Assembly (NCBI GenBank): GCA_942492915.1
Contig: OW818662.1
Span: 3,224,001-3,288,000 of the forward strand
From: Turneriella sp942492915
GTDB lineage: Bacteria > Spirochaetota > Leptospiria > Turneriellales > Turneriellaceae
Direction: 5' to 3'
Length of the DNA: 64,000 nucleotides
A program made the translations under genes and the position numbers. Numbering within the stretch: the stretch's first letter is position 1; each line of letters starts with the position of its first letter. Below the pieces are notes generated by a model that did not search any database, was not told the DNA's origin, and saw nothing but the letters and a program-made list of their open reading frames with translations. This document shows, piece after piece, positions 33,391-43,443 of the stretch.

Positions 33391-34482
33391 ATGATGAGTT
33401 TTATCCATGCAGCACTGGGTTTTATTACCCATGCACCCACGGCATCGACCGTTGCCTCTGAAGTGAAATTTGCCGCCGACCTGATTAACGGCATCAGTCT
33501 CATCGCCTTCATTCTCGTCGAAGGCGTGCTGATCTATTTTGTTATCAAATACCGCCGCCGTAAGGGTGAAGCAAACAAACAGACGCTTTACCTGACGCAC
33601 CACACGACAGCTGAAATCATCTGGACAGTACTGCCCACTCTGATTCTCGGCGTGATATTTTATTACGGAGTTGCTTCGTTTATCAAGCTGCGGAACATGC
33701 CGAAAGACGGCGAGATCATTCAGTTGACCGGCCGCCAGTGGATCTGGGATATTAAATATCCGTATTGCGTCAAAAACGCGAAAACCAACGCAGAAAAATG
33801 CATTAAACTCACTTCCAAAAACGTTAACCCCACGGCCGAAGCGCCCAATCGCCTGCAAGACGCGGCACAGAAAGAGCAGACCCGCTTTGTGGTCGCTAAA
33901 GGCCGTAAGTACGTAATGCAGATGACGTCAACTGACGTTATTCATAGCTTCACGATTCCCGCATTTTATGTAAAACAAGACGTCGTTCCAGGCCTGACTT
34001 CACGCCTGTGGTTCGAACCAACGACAGTCGGCGAATTTGTTATTACCTGCAACGAATACTGCGGCGACAAACACTCGGGCATGCTCGGCGTGGTTCAGGT
34101 AATGGAGCCCGCTGATTTTGATAAGTGGAAAAACGACCAGCTCGCTCTGCTGCAGAAAGAACTCGACCAGGATGCTTCAGGCGGACCGGTTGACGAAACG
34201 GCACTCATTGCCAAAGGCAAAGAACTTTATGGAGCGAAGGGTTGCCTTGCCTGCCATAACGTCAGCGGTGCAGCTGGTGGCGCTGCGCCATCGTTCAAGG
34301 GCCTCTATGGCAAAGAAGAAGTACTCACTACCGGCAAAGTCAAAGTTGACGATGCCTATCTGAAAGAATCGATGCTGAAACCTGCGGCCAAAGTCGTTAA
34401 AGGTTTTGCGCCTATGCCTAACATGGGCGTAGAAGAGGGCGACGTGAAGTACCTCGTTGCCTTCATAAAGTCATTGAAATAA
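33391..34482 (+). CDS. coxB: Cytochrome c oxidase subunit II with fused cytochrome c
   Basis: 363 aa. Two N-terminal membrane helices precede the CuA domain (ligands in DVIHSF and CNEYCGDKHSGM) and then a C-terminal cytochrome c domain with haem motif CLACH and axial Met in PMPNM. The fusion is that of caa3-type oxidases. A 40-residue insertion between WDIKYPY and VAKGRKY carries a Cys-x10-Cys pair not found in usual CoxB; subunit III has a similar insertion. Two ATGs (33391, 33394) share the same ribosome-binding site (GAGGGGAAAG). Confidence 0.95.
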   Translation: MMSFIHAALGFITHAPTASTVASEVKFAADLINGISLIAFILVEGVLIYFVIKYRRRKGEANKQTLYLTHHTTAEIIWTVLPTLILGVIFYYGVASFIKLRNMPKDGEIIQLTGRQWIWDIKYPYCVKNAKTNAEKCIKLTSKNVNPTAEAPNRLQDAAQKEQTRFVVAKGRKYVMQMTSTDVIHSFTIPAFYVKQDVVPGLTSRLWFEPTTVGEFVITCNEYCGDKHSGMLGVVQVMEPADFDKWKNDQLALLQKELDQDASGGPVDETALIAKGKELYGAKGCLACHNVSGAAGGAAPSFKGLYGKEEVLTTGKVKVDDAYLKESMLKPAAKVVKGFAPMPNMGVEEGDVKYLVAFIKSLK

Positions 34483-34495
34483 CAAGGGGAGAACG

Positions 34496-36168
<1,673 letters not shown>

Positions 36169-36169
<1 letters not shown>

Positions 36170-36966
36170 TGGGCTCGAATCAAGCTGGTTACACAACCTA
36201 CGAAGGCCGCACGGTACGTGACGGCAGCCTGTGGGGCAACCCGGCGGCGCTCGTTTATTCGATGTCGCGCTTCGGCATGTGGCTCTTCTTAGCCACTGAA
36301 ATTCTGCTCTTCGGCATTTTGTTCACGGCTTACGCGATTGCGTATTACCGTGACGGCGAAGCGTTTCACGCTTCGGCAAAAGAACTCAGCGTCGCATTCG
36401 GCGCAGCGAATACGGTGATACTCCTCTTTAGCTCTTTTACCGTTGCATGGGGTATCGAAGCAGTAAAGCGCGGCAATAACCGCCTGATGCTCATTCTGTT
36501 TGGTATCACGATCGCCTGCGGCGCAGGGTTCTTGGTGAACAAGTACTTTGAATACGGTCATAAAGTACACGAAGTTGAACTCGCGAAAGCGGCGATCGCG
36601 CCCGAGCTCTACCAGGTACTGAAGAGCGAAAACAAGTGCGAAGATACTTTTGATAAGCACCACGGTGAAGACATCATGGTCGAAAAGTGTAAAGTTGTAC
36701 CATTCAACCTGCACAATATTGGCAGCACTGATAAGTCAAAGCCTGCGTTTGCAAGCATGTTCTTCTTTCTCTACTTCATCATGACGGGAATTCATGGTCT
36801 GCACATTATCATCGGCCTTTCGCTACTTGGCTGGGTTATGTACAAAGGCATCAAAGGCCAGTTTCACCCGGGCTGGTACACTCCGGTTGAAGTTTCGGGC
36901 CTTTACTGGCACCTTGTCGACTTGATCTGGATCTACCTGTTTCCGCTGCTCTATCTTGTCGCATAA
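36169..36966 (+). CDS. coxC: Cytochrome c oxidase subunit III
   Basis: 265 aa, several membrane helices with the subunit III motifs MSRFGMWLFLATEILLF, TGIHGLHIIIGL and the C-terminal YWHLVDLIWIYLFPLLYL. A hydrophilic insertion of about 50 residues between helices holds Cys-x16-Cys (NKCEDT...VEKC). It overlaps coxA by one base and is followed by coxD after an AAGGAG ribosome-binding site. Subunit III supports proton uptake and turnover stability. Confidence 0.93.
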
Positions 36967-36976
36967 GGAGAATCAA

Positions 36977-37300
36977 ATGGGACACACAGACACCGCTCAC
37001 GCACCACATTCACACATGAAAGAGCTCACGCTCACTTTCGTGGCGCTCATTGTTCTCACCATCGTGACCGTAAAAATCGCGAAGGTAGACTTCGGTTCAG
37101 TCGCGATCAACATTTCCATCGCGATGTTCATCGCTTCGATTAAGGCATTTCTCGTTGCCCTTTACTTCATGCACCTGAAGTGGGAAGAGAAGCTGATCAT
37201 TTTCTTCGCAGTGCTCTCGATTCCGTTTCTGATCATCATGATCGGGACAATGGTTTGGGACGTCGCAGAAAAGACGGCGGCATTGAACTACGTAAAGTAG
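36977..37300 (+). CDS. coxD: Cytochrome c oxidase subunit IV
   Basis: 107 aa, three membrane helices, with a histidine-rich start (HTDTAHAPHSH) and the family pattern KEL-LTFVALIVLTIVTV, then IASIKAFLVALYFMHLKWE. It is the small fourth subunit of bacterial oxidases. ATG 36977 follows an AAGGAG (36965-36970) at six bases; an ATG 21 bases earlier would overlap coxC. The strong terminator at 37325-37348 ends the operon. Confidence 0.9.
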   Translation: MGHTDTAHAPHSHMKELTLTFVALIVLTIVTVKIAKVDFGSVAINISIAMFIASIKAFLVALYFMHLKWEEKLIIFFAVLSIPFLIIMIGTMVWDVAEKTAALNYVK

Positions 37301-37324
37301 AGCAAATAGATACGATACAAAAAG

Positions 37325-37348
37325 GCCCACGCTTGCGTGGGCTTTTTT
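37325..37348 (+). terminator. Strong intrinsic terminator of the cox operon
   Basis: GCCCACGC (37325-37332), loop TT, GCGTGGGC (37335-37342), then six T (37343-37348). Perfect eight-pair GC-rich stem and U-tract, 24 bases after the coxD stop. radA begins only 15 bases after it, so the radA promoter must overlap this hairpin or radA depends on read-through. Confidence 0.92.
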
Positions 37349-37362
37349 GTTTATAGGTATTC

Positions 37363-38676
37363 ATGCAAAAGCCAAAAAAAGACAAAATCTCATATCTCTG
37401 CAGCGAATGCGGCGATTCTTTCGGCAAGTGGTTCGGGCAGTGCCCGTCGTGCAAGGCCTGGAACAGCCTCAGTGAAAATCGCTTCGCGGATGCAGCGCCG
37501 TCAAGTGCACCTGAAGCAAAACTCATCACTGGTCAGGGTGCGAACGAGCCTCTGCTCAAAACCGGCCTGAAACAGTTCGATCAGATACTGGGCGGCGGCG
37601 TGATGGCGGGCGCTGTGATACTGATCGGTGGCGAACCCGGTATCGGCAAGTCGACGCTGCTGCTCGAGGTGCTGCGCAGCGCACCCGGCGTCTACGTCAC
37701 CGGCGAAGAGAGTCTCGCGCAGGTGCACGCGCGCGCGGTCAGGTTGGGACTCAAAGACAATCTCGATATTGTACAGGGCAACAGCCTCGCGCAGATCTTC
37801 GAATATGTCACAGCCAAAAAAGCAAAACTCGTTCTGATCGATTCGATTCAGACGACGTACACCGACCAGCGTACAGGCTTCGCGGGTTCGCCTGCGCAGA
37901 TACGCGAGGTGACGCAGCGCATTGTCGAATACGCGAAGGCGCACCAGGTGGCGTTTCTGATCGCCGGGCACATTACCAAAGACGGCCAGATTGCTGGGCC
38001 CAAGCTGCTCGAGCACGCGGTCGATACGGTCATCTATTTTGAGCAGAATCCAACGAGCCGCTATCGCTTTCTGCGCGCAGTCAAAAACCGTTTTGGCGCT
38101 ACCGGCGATGTTGCCATTTTTGAGATGACTGCCACGGGTTTTCGCGAAATCGAAAACGCCGATTCGCTGCTGCCCGTGCAAGAGATCGGCGGCATCGGCA
38201 GCTGTCTTTTTCCGCAGCTCGAGGGCACGCGTGTGATGCCGCTCGAAATTCAGGTGCTAGTGACGCCCACTGGTTTCGCCAACGGTCGCCGCATCGGCGA
38301 GAACATCGAACTCTCGCGCATTCACCTGATAGCGGCAATTCTCGAAAAGTTCTGCGCGCTCAAGCTCTCGCAGTGTGACATCTTCGTGCGCGTCAACGGC
38401 GGCACACAGCTCGTCGAACCCGCAGGCGACCTGGCGCTGCTTTTTGCCATGGCTTCGAGTTACCTCGAAAAACCGCTGCAGAAAGGCCGCGCTGTCGCCG
38501 GCCAGGTGTCTCTCACAGGCGAAATCAGGGCTCCAGGCGGGCTCGAAGAGCGCCGCCGGGCCGTAGACGCCTGGCGCCTCTCCAGCGCCGTCTGGGGCGG
38601 CGTGGCTGCGGTTAGCGAAATGCGCAAGGGCGAGACGTTCTTGCAATTGATCGAACGCGAATTGCCTTTTCTGTAG
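37363..38676 (+). CDS. radA: DNA repair protein RadA
   Basis: 437 aa. N-terminal zinc finger Cys13, Cys16, Cys27, Cys30, then a RecA-like ATPase with Walker A GGEPGIGKST (89-98), the RadA-specific KNRFG motif (VKNRFGATGD), and a C-terminal Lon-protease-like domain. It is a DnaB-like helicase that helps extend recombination joints and branch migrates with RecA. No nearby recombination genes. Its promoter is not obvious because of the terminator 15 bases upstream. Confidence 0.97.
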   Translation: MQKPKKDKISYLCSECGDSFGKWFGQCPSCKAWNSLSENRFADAAPSSAPEAKLITGQGANEPLLKTGLKQFDQILGGGVMAGAVILIGGEPGIGKSTLLLEVLRSAPGVYVTGEESLAQVHARAVRLGLKDNLDIVQGNSLAQIFEYVTAKKAKLVLIDSIQTTYTDQRTGFAGSPAQIREVTQRIVEYAKAHQVAFLIAGHITKDGQIAGPKLLEHAVDTVIYFEQNPTSRYRFLRAVKNRFGATGDVAIFEMTATGFREIENADSLLPVQEIGGIGSCLFPQLEGTRVMPLEIQVLVTPTGFANGRRIGENIELSRIHLIAAILEKFCALKLSQCDIFVRVNGGTQLVEPAGDLALLFAMASSYLEKPLQKGRAVAGQVSLTGEIRAPGGLEERRRAVDAWRLSSAVWGGVAAVSEMRKGETFLQLIERELPFL

Positions 38677-38749
38677 TGGCAGTCTGCAGCACAATCTGCT
38701 GGTACAGAAATGGTATTTACGTACGAAAACTGTTATGCATCTTGCGCGC

Positions 38750-39910
38750 ATGCATGCATTAGTCAAAAGAACCAGAACTTTCGCAATCCTCATTATTGCG
38801 AGTCTCGCGATCGGCTGTAAATCGGGCGACAAAAAAGACAACAACCCCGAAACAAATGGAGGATGGGTGACCGTAACCGGTATCGCCGCAATACAAAATG
38901 GCAACCTTGGCCTCGCGAAAGACGAGGCGCTGAAAGACGCGAAACGCCTGGCGGTGCAAGAGGTTTTGGGCAGCATGGTGTCTGCGCGCACCGACGTGAA
39001 AAATTTTCAACTCGTGAGCCAGAAGGTCACGAGCAAATCAGAAGGCATGATCGAGACCTTCGAAATACTTTCTTCGTCTGCGGTGTCACCGCAAGAGTAC
39101 CAGGTGAAGATCAAGGCAAAGGTCAGTGAAGCGATGATCAACCAGGCGATCGAAGAGGTTGTCGCATCGCAGGGCAAACCGCGCATGATGGTGATCATCG
39201 ACGAATCGTTCAATGGCAAAAGCGATGCGAACAAAGTTGCGCAGACAGAACTTGAGGCGCAATTTATCGCGCAGGGTTTTCCGTTTGTCGACAAGGGTAC
39301 CGTTGAAAAAATCGTCGCGAAAAATCGCCGCAAGATCGCCTCGGCGCTCAGCGGCGATAACTCTGCCGCGCGTTCTATCGGTGTCGATGCCGGCGCCGAA
39401 ATCATTCTCGTCGGTTCAAGCCGCGTGAAAGAGGCGGGCAAGATCGCGGGCTCAAGCCTCATCTCGGTTCAGGCCGACCTCAACGTGCGCGTGATCGATA
39501 TCAACACGGGTAAAATTCTCACCGCGGGCCAGGACCATGGCGCATACCCACACATCAACGCAGAAAGCGGTGGAGTGATGGCCGTGCGCAAAGCCGTTAC
39601 CCCGCTCAGAGAAAAACTCGTCACCGACATCGTCAAACTCTGGGACATCAATCGCGGCAACACGATCACGCTGCTGATCACGGGTCTCGACTATGAAAAG
39701 CTCATGGTGCTACGCGGCGAACTCACCGAAAAAGTGCGCGGCGTTAAAGCTGTGAACCCCAAAGGCTCTGCCGGCAAAGCGGCCAAACTTGAGGTGGAGT
39801 TCGAAGGGTCATCGTTTGACCTCGCCGATCGCCTGCTCACCTCTGGCCTGAGCATCAAACTCAAGATCGGCGACGTCAAACCGAACGCCCTCGACGCCAG
39901 CGCGAAGTAG
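38750..39910 (+). CDS. Lipoprotein with FlgT N-terminal-like domain
   Basis: 386 aa. Lipobox ASLAIGC with Cys23. Residues 40-130 (VTVTGIAAIQNGNLGLAKDE, then DAKRLAVQEVLGSMVSA and YQVKIKAKVSEA) follow the LPP20/FlgT-N pattern, an alpha-beta unit found in outer-membrane and flagellar H-ring proteins. A CsgG- or TolB-like middle (VDAGAEIILVGSSRVKE, VQADLNVRVIDINTGKIL) follows. Spirochaetes lack the Vibrio-type H ring, so an envelope role is likelier than a flagellar one. Start 38750 gives the better leader. Confidence 0.75.
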   Translation: MHALVKRTRTFAILIIASLAIGCKSGDKKDNNPETNGGWVTVTGIAAIQNGNLGLAKDEALKDAKRLAVQEVLGSMVSARTDVKNFQLVSQKVTSKSEGMIETFEILSSSAVSPQEYQVKIKAKVSEAMINQAIEEVVASQGKPRMMVIIDESFNGKSDANKVAQTELEAQFIAQGFPFVDKGTVEKIVAKNRRKIASALSGDNSAARSIGVDAGAEIILVGSSRVKEAGKIAGSSLISVQADLNVRVIDINTGKILTAGQDHGAYPHINAESGGVMAVRKAVTPLREKLVTDIVKLWDINRGNTITLLITGLDYEKLMVLRGELTEKVRGVKAVNPKGSAGKAAKLEVEFEGSSFDLADRLLTSGLSIKLKIGDVKPNALDASAK

Positions 39911-40340
39911 GTTGCGGGGGCTCCGCCCCCCAATTCGCCCCTTTTGGGGTATCTTCTTTTCCCCTTCGAATCGATTTTTCATGGGGTGGTCTGAAAACAA
40001 CGCGGCTTTGCCATTTATTCGCAGAAGCCGCGAGCTGCCGGCAATCAATGCAACTAGTTCGATTTCAGGCTTATAGATGAGATTGCGAAAACCCTCTACC
40101 CTGCATGATCAATTGTTTCCAAAGGAATATGTAACCGGGTCGCCTCCGTTGTGACAAAACCAGCAGGACCGCCAGAAATCAAGTGTAAAGTTGTGCGCAC
40201 GAACCTTCCCGTGCGTAAAGTCTGTTTTCTTCTCAGAGAATTATTCCTCACTGCAGGGAAACAATATCTCGATTAACAGCACGAGTCGCAGTGACAAAAT
40301 CGTTCCGGACACCCATGCCCATGCCGCTGTTGCCCTACCC
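39911..40340. other. 430-base intergenic region with hairpins
   Basis: Right after the lipoprotein stop are GGGGGC-TCC-GCCCCC (39916-39930) and CCCC-TTTT-GGGG (39938-39949) followed by a T-rich stretch, together a likely terminator. Further on, CGCGGCTT (40001-40008) pairs with AAGCCGCG (40025-40032). No convincing gene is seen. The open frame running in from 40191 to the cupin is not supported by homology. Confidence 0.5.
39916..39949 (+). terminator. Double hairpin terminator after the FlgT-N-like lipoprotein gene
   Basis: Two adjacent hairpins, GGGGGC/GCCCCC with loop TCC and CCCC/GGGG with loop TTTT, start six bases after the TAG and are followed by TATCTTCTTTT, a T-rich tail. Probably a rightward terminator. 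Confidence 0.6.
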
Positions 40341-41504
40341 ATGAACCCAAAATTACAGAACTTTGATGCCGCGCGCTTTATGCGCTTGCATTGGCAACAG
40401 AAACCGATGTTTATCAAAGCTGGGTTACCTGTCGATTTTTTGAAGCTAAAGCCTGTTGAACTCTTTAAACTCGCGGCCAATGCCGAAGTCGAATCACGCC
40501 TGATCAACCGCAAGATGGCCGGCAAACATTGGCGCTATCGCGCCGAAGACGGACCGTTCGAAGCTGCAAGGATCAGCAAGCTCAAGCACAAAGGGCACTG
40601 GACCTTGCTGGTGCAGCGTGTGAACGAATGGTTACCGCGCGTTGACCTGCTGCTCGAATATTTTCAATTTATCGCCAATTGGCGTGTCGATGATATCATG
40701 GTCAGCTACGCAAGCCCGGGAGGCACAGTTGGTGCGCACATGGACAACTACGACGTGTTCCTCTGCCAACTTCAAGGGCAGCGTACGTGGCAATTCAGCA
40801 CGCACCCTTCGCACATTGAGCAGCTTGAAGCCAATCAACCCGTACGCCTGCTCACGGATTTTGTCGCCAATAAGACTATCGTCACCGAGCCGGGAGACAT
40901 ACTCTACATACCACCGCGCTTTGCACACTATGGCGTCGCCGATACAGAATGCATCACGGTCTCTGTCGGTTTTCGAGCTCCCCGTATTGAACGGCTGATG
41001 GGAATCTTTTTTGACGAGATGGTTTCAAAGGTCGGCGATACCTTCTACACAGACAAAGGCACCCGCGTGCAGCAGAAAAGCGGCATGTTTTCAGAGTCAG
41101 CGATCAAAAACCTCACGCGGCAAGCGAAAGCGGGATTTCAGCTTCTCAGCAGACTCGAAGAAGACGAGTCTCTGACCGATGCGATGCTGCAAAATCTTTC
41201 GATAACTCCGAATGCACAAATTCAATCGCGTAGCGGCGTTTCGGTCGGTACTTTCAAAGAACGCTGGAAAAGGCAGGCATTACAGCGCAACCCGCGCAAT
41301 CAGTATTTCTATCGCGAGCACGCGGGTTCGGTGACCCTTTACGCGGCAGGCGAAAGTTTTACCCTACCGGCCAGGCAGAGGTATTTGATTGAGGATCTGT
41401 GCAATCACCGCGTCTTTCTCCGTGAGGCGAAGCGCCTTCGGCCACTCGCTCTCGAGTTTTGGTACGAAATGTTCAGGCTGGGTTTTGTCTTTTTTCCCAA
41501 ATGA
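40341..41504 (+). CDS. Cupin/JmjC ribosomal-protein hydroxylase (RoxA/YcfD-like)
   Basis: 387 aa. The iron-binding facial triad His133, Asp135 (GAHMDNYDVF) and His196 (RFAHYG) and the PGDILYIPPRF strand are those of RoxA/YcfD, the oxygenase that hydroxylates an arginine of ribosomal protein L16 using 2-oxoglutarate. The C-terminal half has the winged-helix-like region of the family. ATG 40341 is chosen because homology begins there; upstream codons lack it. Overlaps the GNAT gene by ATGA. Confidence 0.87.
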   Translation: MNPKLQNFDAARFMRLHWQQKPMFIKAGLPVDFLKLKPVELFKLAANAEVESRLINRKMAGKHWRYRAEDGPFEAARISKLKHKGHWTLLVQRVNEWLPRVDLLLEYFQFIANWRVDDIMVSYASPGGTVGAHMDNYDVFLCQLQGQRTWQFSTHPSHIEQLEANQPVRLLTDFVANKTIVTEPGDILYIPPRFAHYGVADTECITVSVGFRAPRIERLMGIFFDEMVSKVGDTFYTDKGTRVQQKSGMFSESAIKNLTRQAKAGFQLLSRLEEDESLTDAMLQNLSITPNAQIQSRSGVSVGTFKERWKRQALQRNPRNQYFYREHAGSVTLYAAGESFTLPARQRYLIEDLCNHRVFLREAKRLRPLALEFWYEMFRLGFVFFPK

Positions 41505-41950
41505 ATTCACGCCTCTTTCGCACTGCCTGGAACGAAGAGGGCAATCGCCTCGGCGCATTGAGGCGCGAAGTGTTTGTGCTCGAGCAGAAAGTGCCCGAAG
41601 AATTGGAATGGGATGAACACGATGCAGACGCCGTGCATTTTGCATGCGAAGATCTTGAAAACGGAGAGATCATTGCCACGGCGCGCCTGGTCGTCGATTC
41701 ACAGCGGGGCATAATCGGAAGGCTTTGCGTGGCTAAACCTTTTCGCCAGAGAAAAATCGCCACGCACATGATGCAGAAAATATTGGCTTGCTGCACTGAG
41801 CTGCAGTTACGGGAAATAGAACTGCATGCACAACTTTATCTGCAAGAATTCTACGAACGTTGTGGATTCACCGCACAGGGTGAAACTTACATCGAAGCGG
41901 GCATTCCGCACGTTACGATGCTGCGTTCGCAGACGAAAGATATGCTTTAA
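41501..41950 (+). CDS. GNAT-family acetyltransferase (ElaA-like)
   Basis: 149 aa. The acetyl-CoA-binding core is seen in IGRLCVAKPFRQRKIATHMM (the Q/R-x-x-G/A-like pyrophosphate loop) with the upstream REVFVLEQKVPEELEWDEHD of ElaA-like proteins and the closing LYLQEFYERCGFTAQGETYIEAGIPH. Substrate unknown. Start overlaps the stop of the L16-hydroxylase-like gene, so it is the second gene of that operon; it overlaps the convergent gene by four bases at its end. Confidence 0.88.
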   Translation: MNSRLFRTAWNEEGNRLGALRREVFVLEQKVPEELEWDEHDADAVHFACEDLENGEIIATARLVVDSQRGIIGRLCVAKPFRQRKIATHMMQKILACCTELQLREIELHAQLYLQEFYERCGFTAQGETYIEAGIPHVTMLRSQTKDML

Positions 41951-42306
41951 CGAAACCAGATTGTGTCAGCGAACCATTCGCCGTCAATTTCAACGAGCGT
42001 GGTGAGTGTGCGGCCATTCTTCATTTTTATCTTAATTGTCTTTTGGCCCTGGTATTCACCCTCTTCCGCAGATTCGACCAGATCGGCCAGGGTATACTGT
42101 TTCAACTCACGCTGAGCCTTTTTGACCACCGCAGCAGTCACGCGTTCGCGCTGGCGTTCGGTTAGGCGTGCCCGCAGCCCCTTAACGTTGCCCTTCTTGA
42201 GCAGCGTCGATTGCCGGCCGATCTCAGCGCGGGCAATTTCCATTGCATCGGCGAACAGGCCCGTTACGGCAAACAAAAGTATTGAAGCCAACGTAGATAG
42301 TTTCAT
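41947..42306 (-). CDS. Small exported protein of unknown function
   Basis: 119 aa. Signal peptide (LASILLFAVTGLFADA), then basic helices (RLTERQRERVTAAVVKKAQREL) and two beta strands (KTIKIKMKNGRTLTTLVEIDGEWF). The C-terminal half resembles the NTF2/DUF-type fold seen in secreted small proteins, but this is a guess. ATG 42306 is better than a start seven codons upstream, because of the leader. Next to a DUF2505 gene, 45 bases downstream of it. Confidence 0.6.
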   Translation of the reverse strand: MKLSTLASILLFAVTGLFADAMEIARAEIGRQSTLLKKGNVKGLRARLTERQRERVTAAVVKKAQRELKQYTLADLVESAEEGEYQGQKTIKIKMKNGRTLTTLVEIDGEWFADTIWFR

Positions 42307-42351
42307 TCTATCATTTTGAACGACCATAGCGGCCGGTCAAGATTTTATCAC

Positions 42352-42852
42352 TTAGCTGTTGATTGCCAGCCGCGCGCAGGCTTTCAGAATTATCTCATGG
42401 TCTTTGATAAGGGCATCCCGATGAGAATCAGCGATGGCCTTGGCCACCGTTGAGCCAACGATCGGAATATTCACATGCACGTGCACCTCGTATTCTCTGA
42501 CGGTCAGCGTATCGCTCACGGCAATATAAGGGCAGGTCGCGCTGATCTTGATCTTCTCAGGTGCGAATTCTGAATGCATGGTGAATTGGCTCAGGTAGGT
42601 CTCAGTGTTGAAATGGTTCGTATCAATCATCTCGAGCATTTTTGCGGGAACCATCTTCTTGACAATGTCGGGAATCGCGGTGCCAAAACGAAATAATCGG
42701 CGAGTCACGACTACAGGCCCCTGATGTTCGATCCCTAGCAATTCTTGAGATTTGAGACCCGGTTGGTTGTCTATGTCTTCGTAGCGCAGCTCGCGGGCGG
42801 CGATCACAGTTTTGATCGCATACGGGAATTCTTGCCGCAACACAAAACGCAT
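42352..42852 (-). CDS. DUF2505 (SRPBCC-fold) protein
   Basis: 166 aa. Starts MRFVLRQEFPYAIKTV, an F-P-Y start typical of DUF2505, which are START-like folds of unknown function in actinobacteria and others. It has no signal peptide, so it is cytoplasmic. A hydrophobic cavity suggests binding of lipid or isoprenoid. The divergent gene 48 bases away (42901) has the same start pattern, so the pair are likely paralogues transcribed from a shared promoter region. Confidence 0.7.
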   Translation of the reverse strand: MRFVLRQEFPYAIKTVIAARELRYEDIDNQPGLKSQELLGIEHQGPVVVTRRLFRFGTAIPDIVKKMVPAKMLEMIDTNHFNTETYLSQFTMHSEFAPEKIKISATCPYIAVSDTLTVREYEVHVHVNIPIVGSTVAKAIADSHRDALIKDHEIILKACARLAINS

Positions 42853-42900
42853 AGTTCATATTGTTTTTGACCGACACGCTGTCTTTCGCAAAGACACCAC

Positions 42901-43407
42901 GTGCAAAGAGCGACCCTCGACCATCGGTTTCCCTTCTCTTTTGAAAAACTGGTGCAGATACGCGAAGAGCGTTACCAGAACCTGCATATCTGGGATATGT
43001 TTTCGGCGGCTGTCTTGCTCAAAGAGGAGATCAAGGGCCCGATCAGAACCCGCGAATATAAATTACTGATACGCACCGCTTTGCCGCTGTTTGCGCAGAA
43101 GCTGCTTGCGAATGGCGAGCCGCTGGCCTGCTATGAGATCACCACGCTCGACAGCGAAAAGCAGGAATACCGTTCAGATACCCAGCTGCGCATCGTGAAT
43201 TCAGCGGTGAATTTTAAAGAGCTTTCACTCTATACCGCCGACGGAATCGAACGCAGTAAGCGCCAGATTGATATTGAAGCCAACGTGAAAATTCCTGCTA
43301 TTGGCAAAGCGATCGAAAAGCTTATCGTGCACGAATTTCGTGAACAGAGCGGTGTGGATTGCGAGCGTATTCTCAAATTCTTCGCTGACAACTACGCGGC
43401 TCGCTGA
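42901..43407 (+). CDS. DUF2505-like (SRPBCC-fold) protein, GTG start
   Basis: 168 aa. DHRFPFSFEKLVQIREERYQ parallels the FPYAIKTVIAARELRYE start of the divergent neighbour, and both have a long beta part and a closing helix (EREFREQ-type DCERILKFFADNY). Likely a START-like fold, cytoplasmic, ligand unknown. Start is GTG at 42901. It ends 37 bases before the convergent ABC permease gene. Confidence 0.65.
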   Translation: MQRATLDHRFPFSFEKLVQIREERYQNLHIWDMFSAAVLLKEEIKGPIRTREYKLLIRTALPLFAQKLLANGEPLACYEITTLDSEKQEYRSDTQLRIVNSAVNFKELSLYTADGIERSKRQIDIEANVKIPAIGKAIEKLIVHEFREQSGVDCERILKFFADNYAAR

Positions 43408-43443
43408 AAGGCAGAGCCCGCAGTTTCTTTTTTCAGGAAACCG

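Noticed and set aside
40191..40340. N-terminal extension of the RoxA-like cupin
   Set aside because: Family homology begins at ATG 40341; the extra 50 residues have no domain and no ribosome-binding site was seen.
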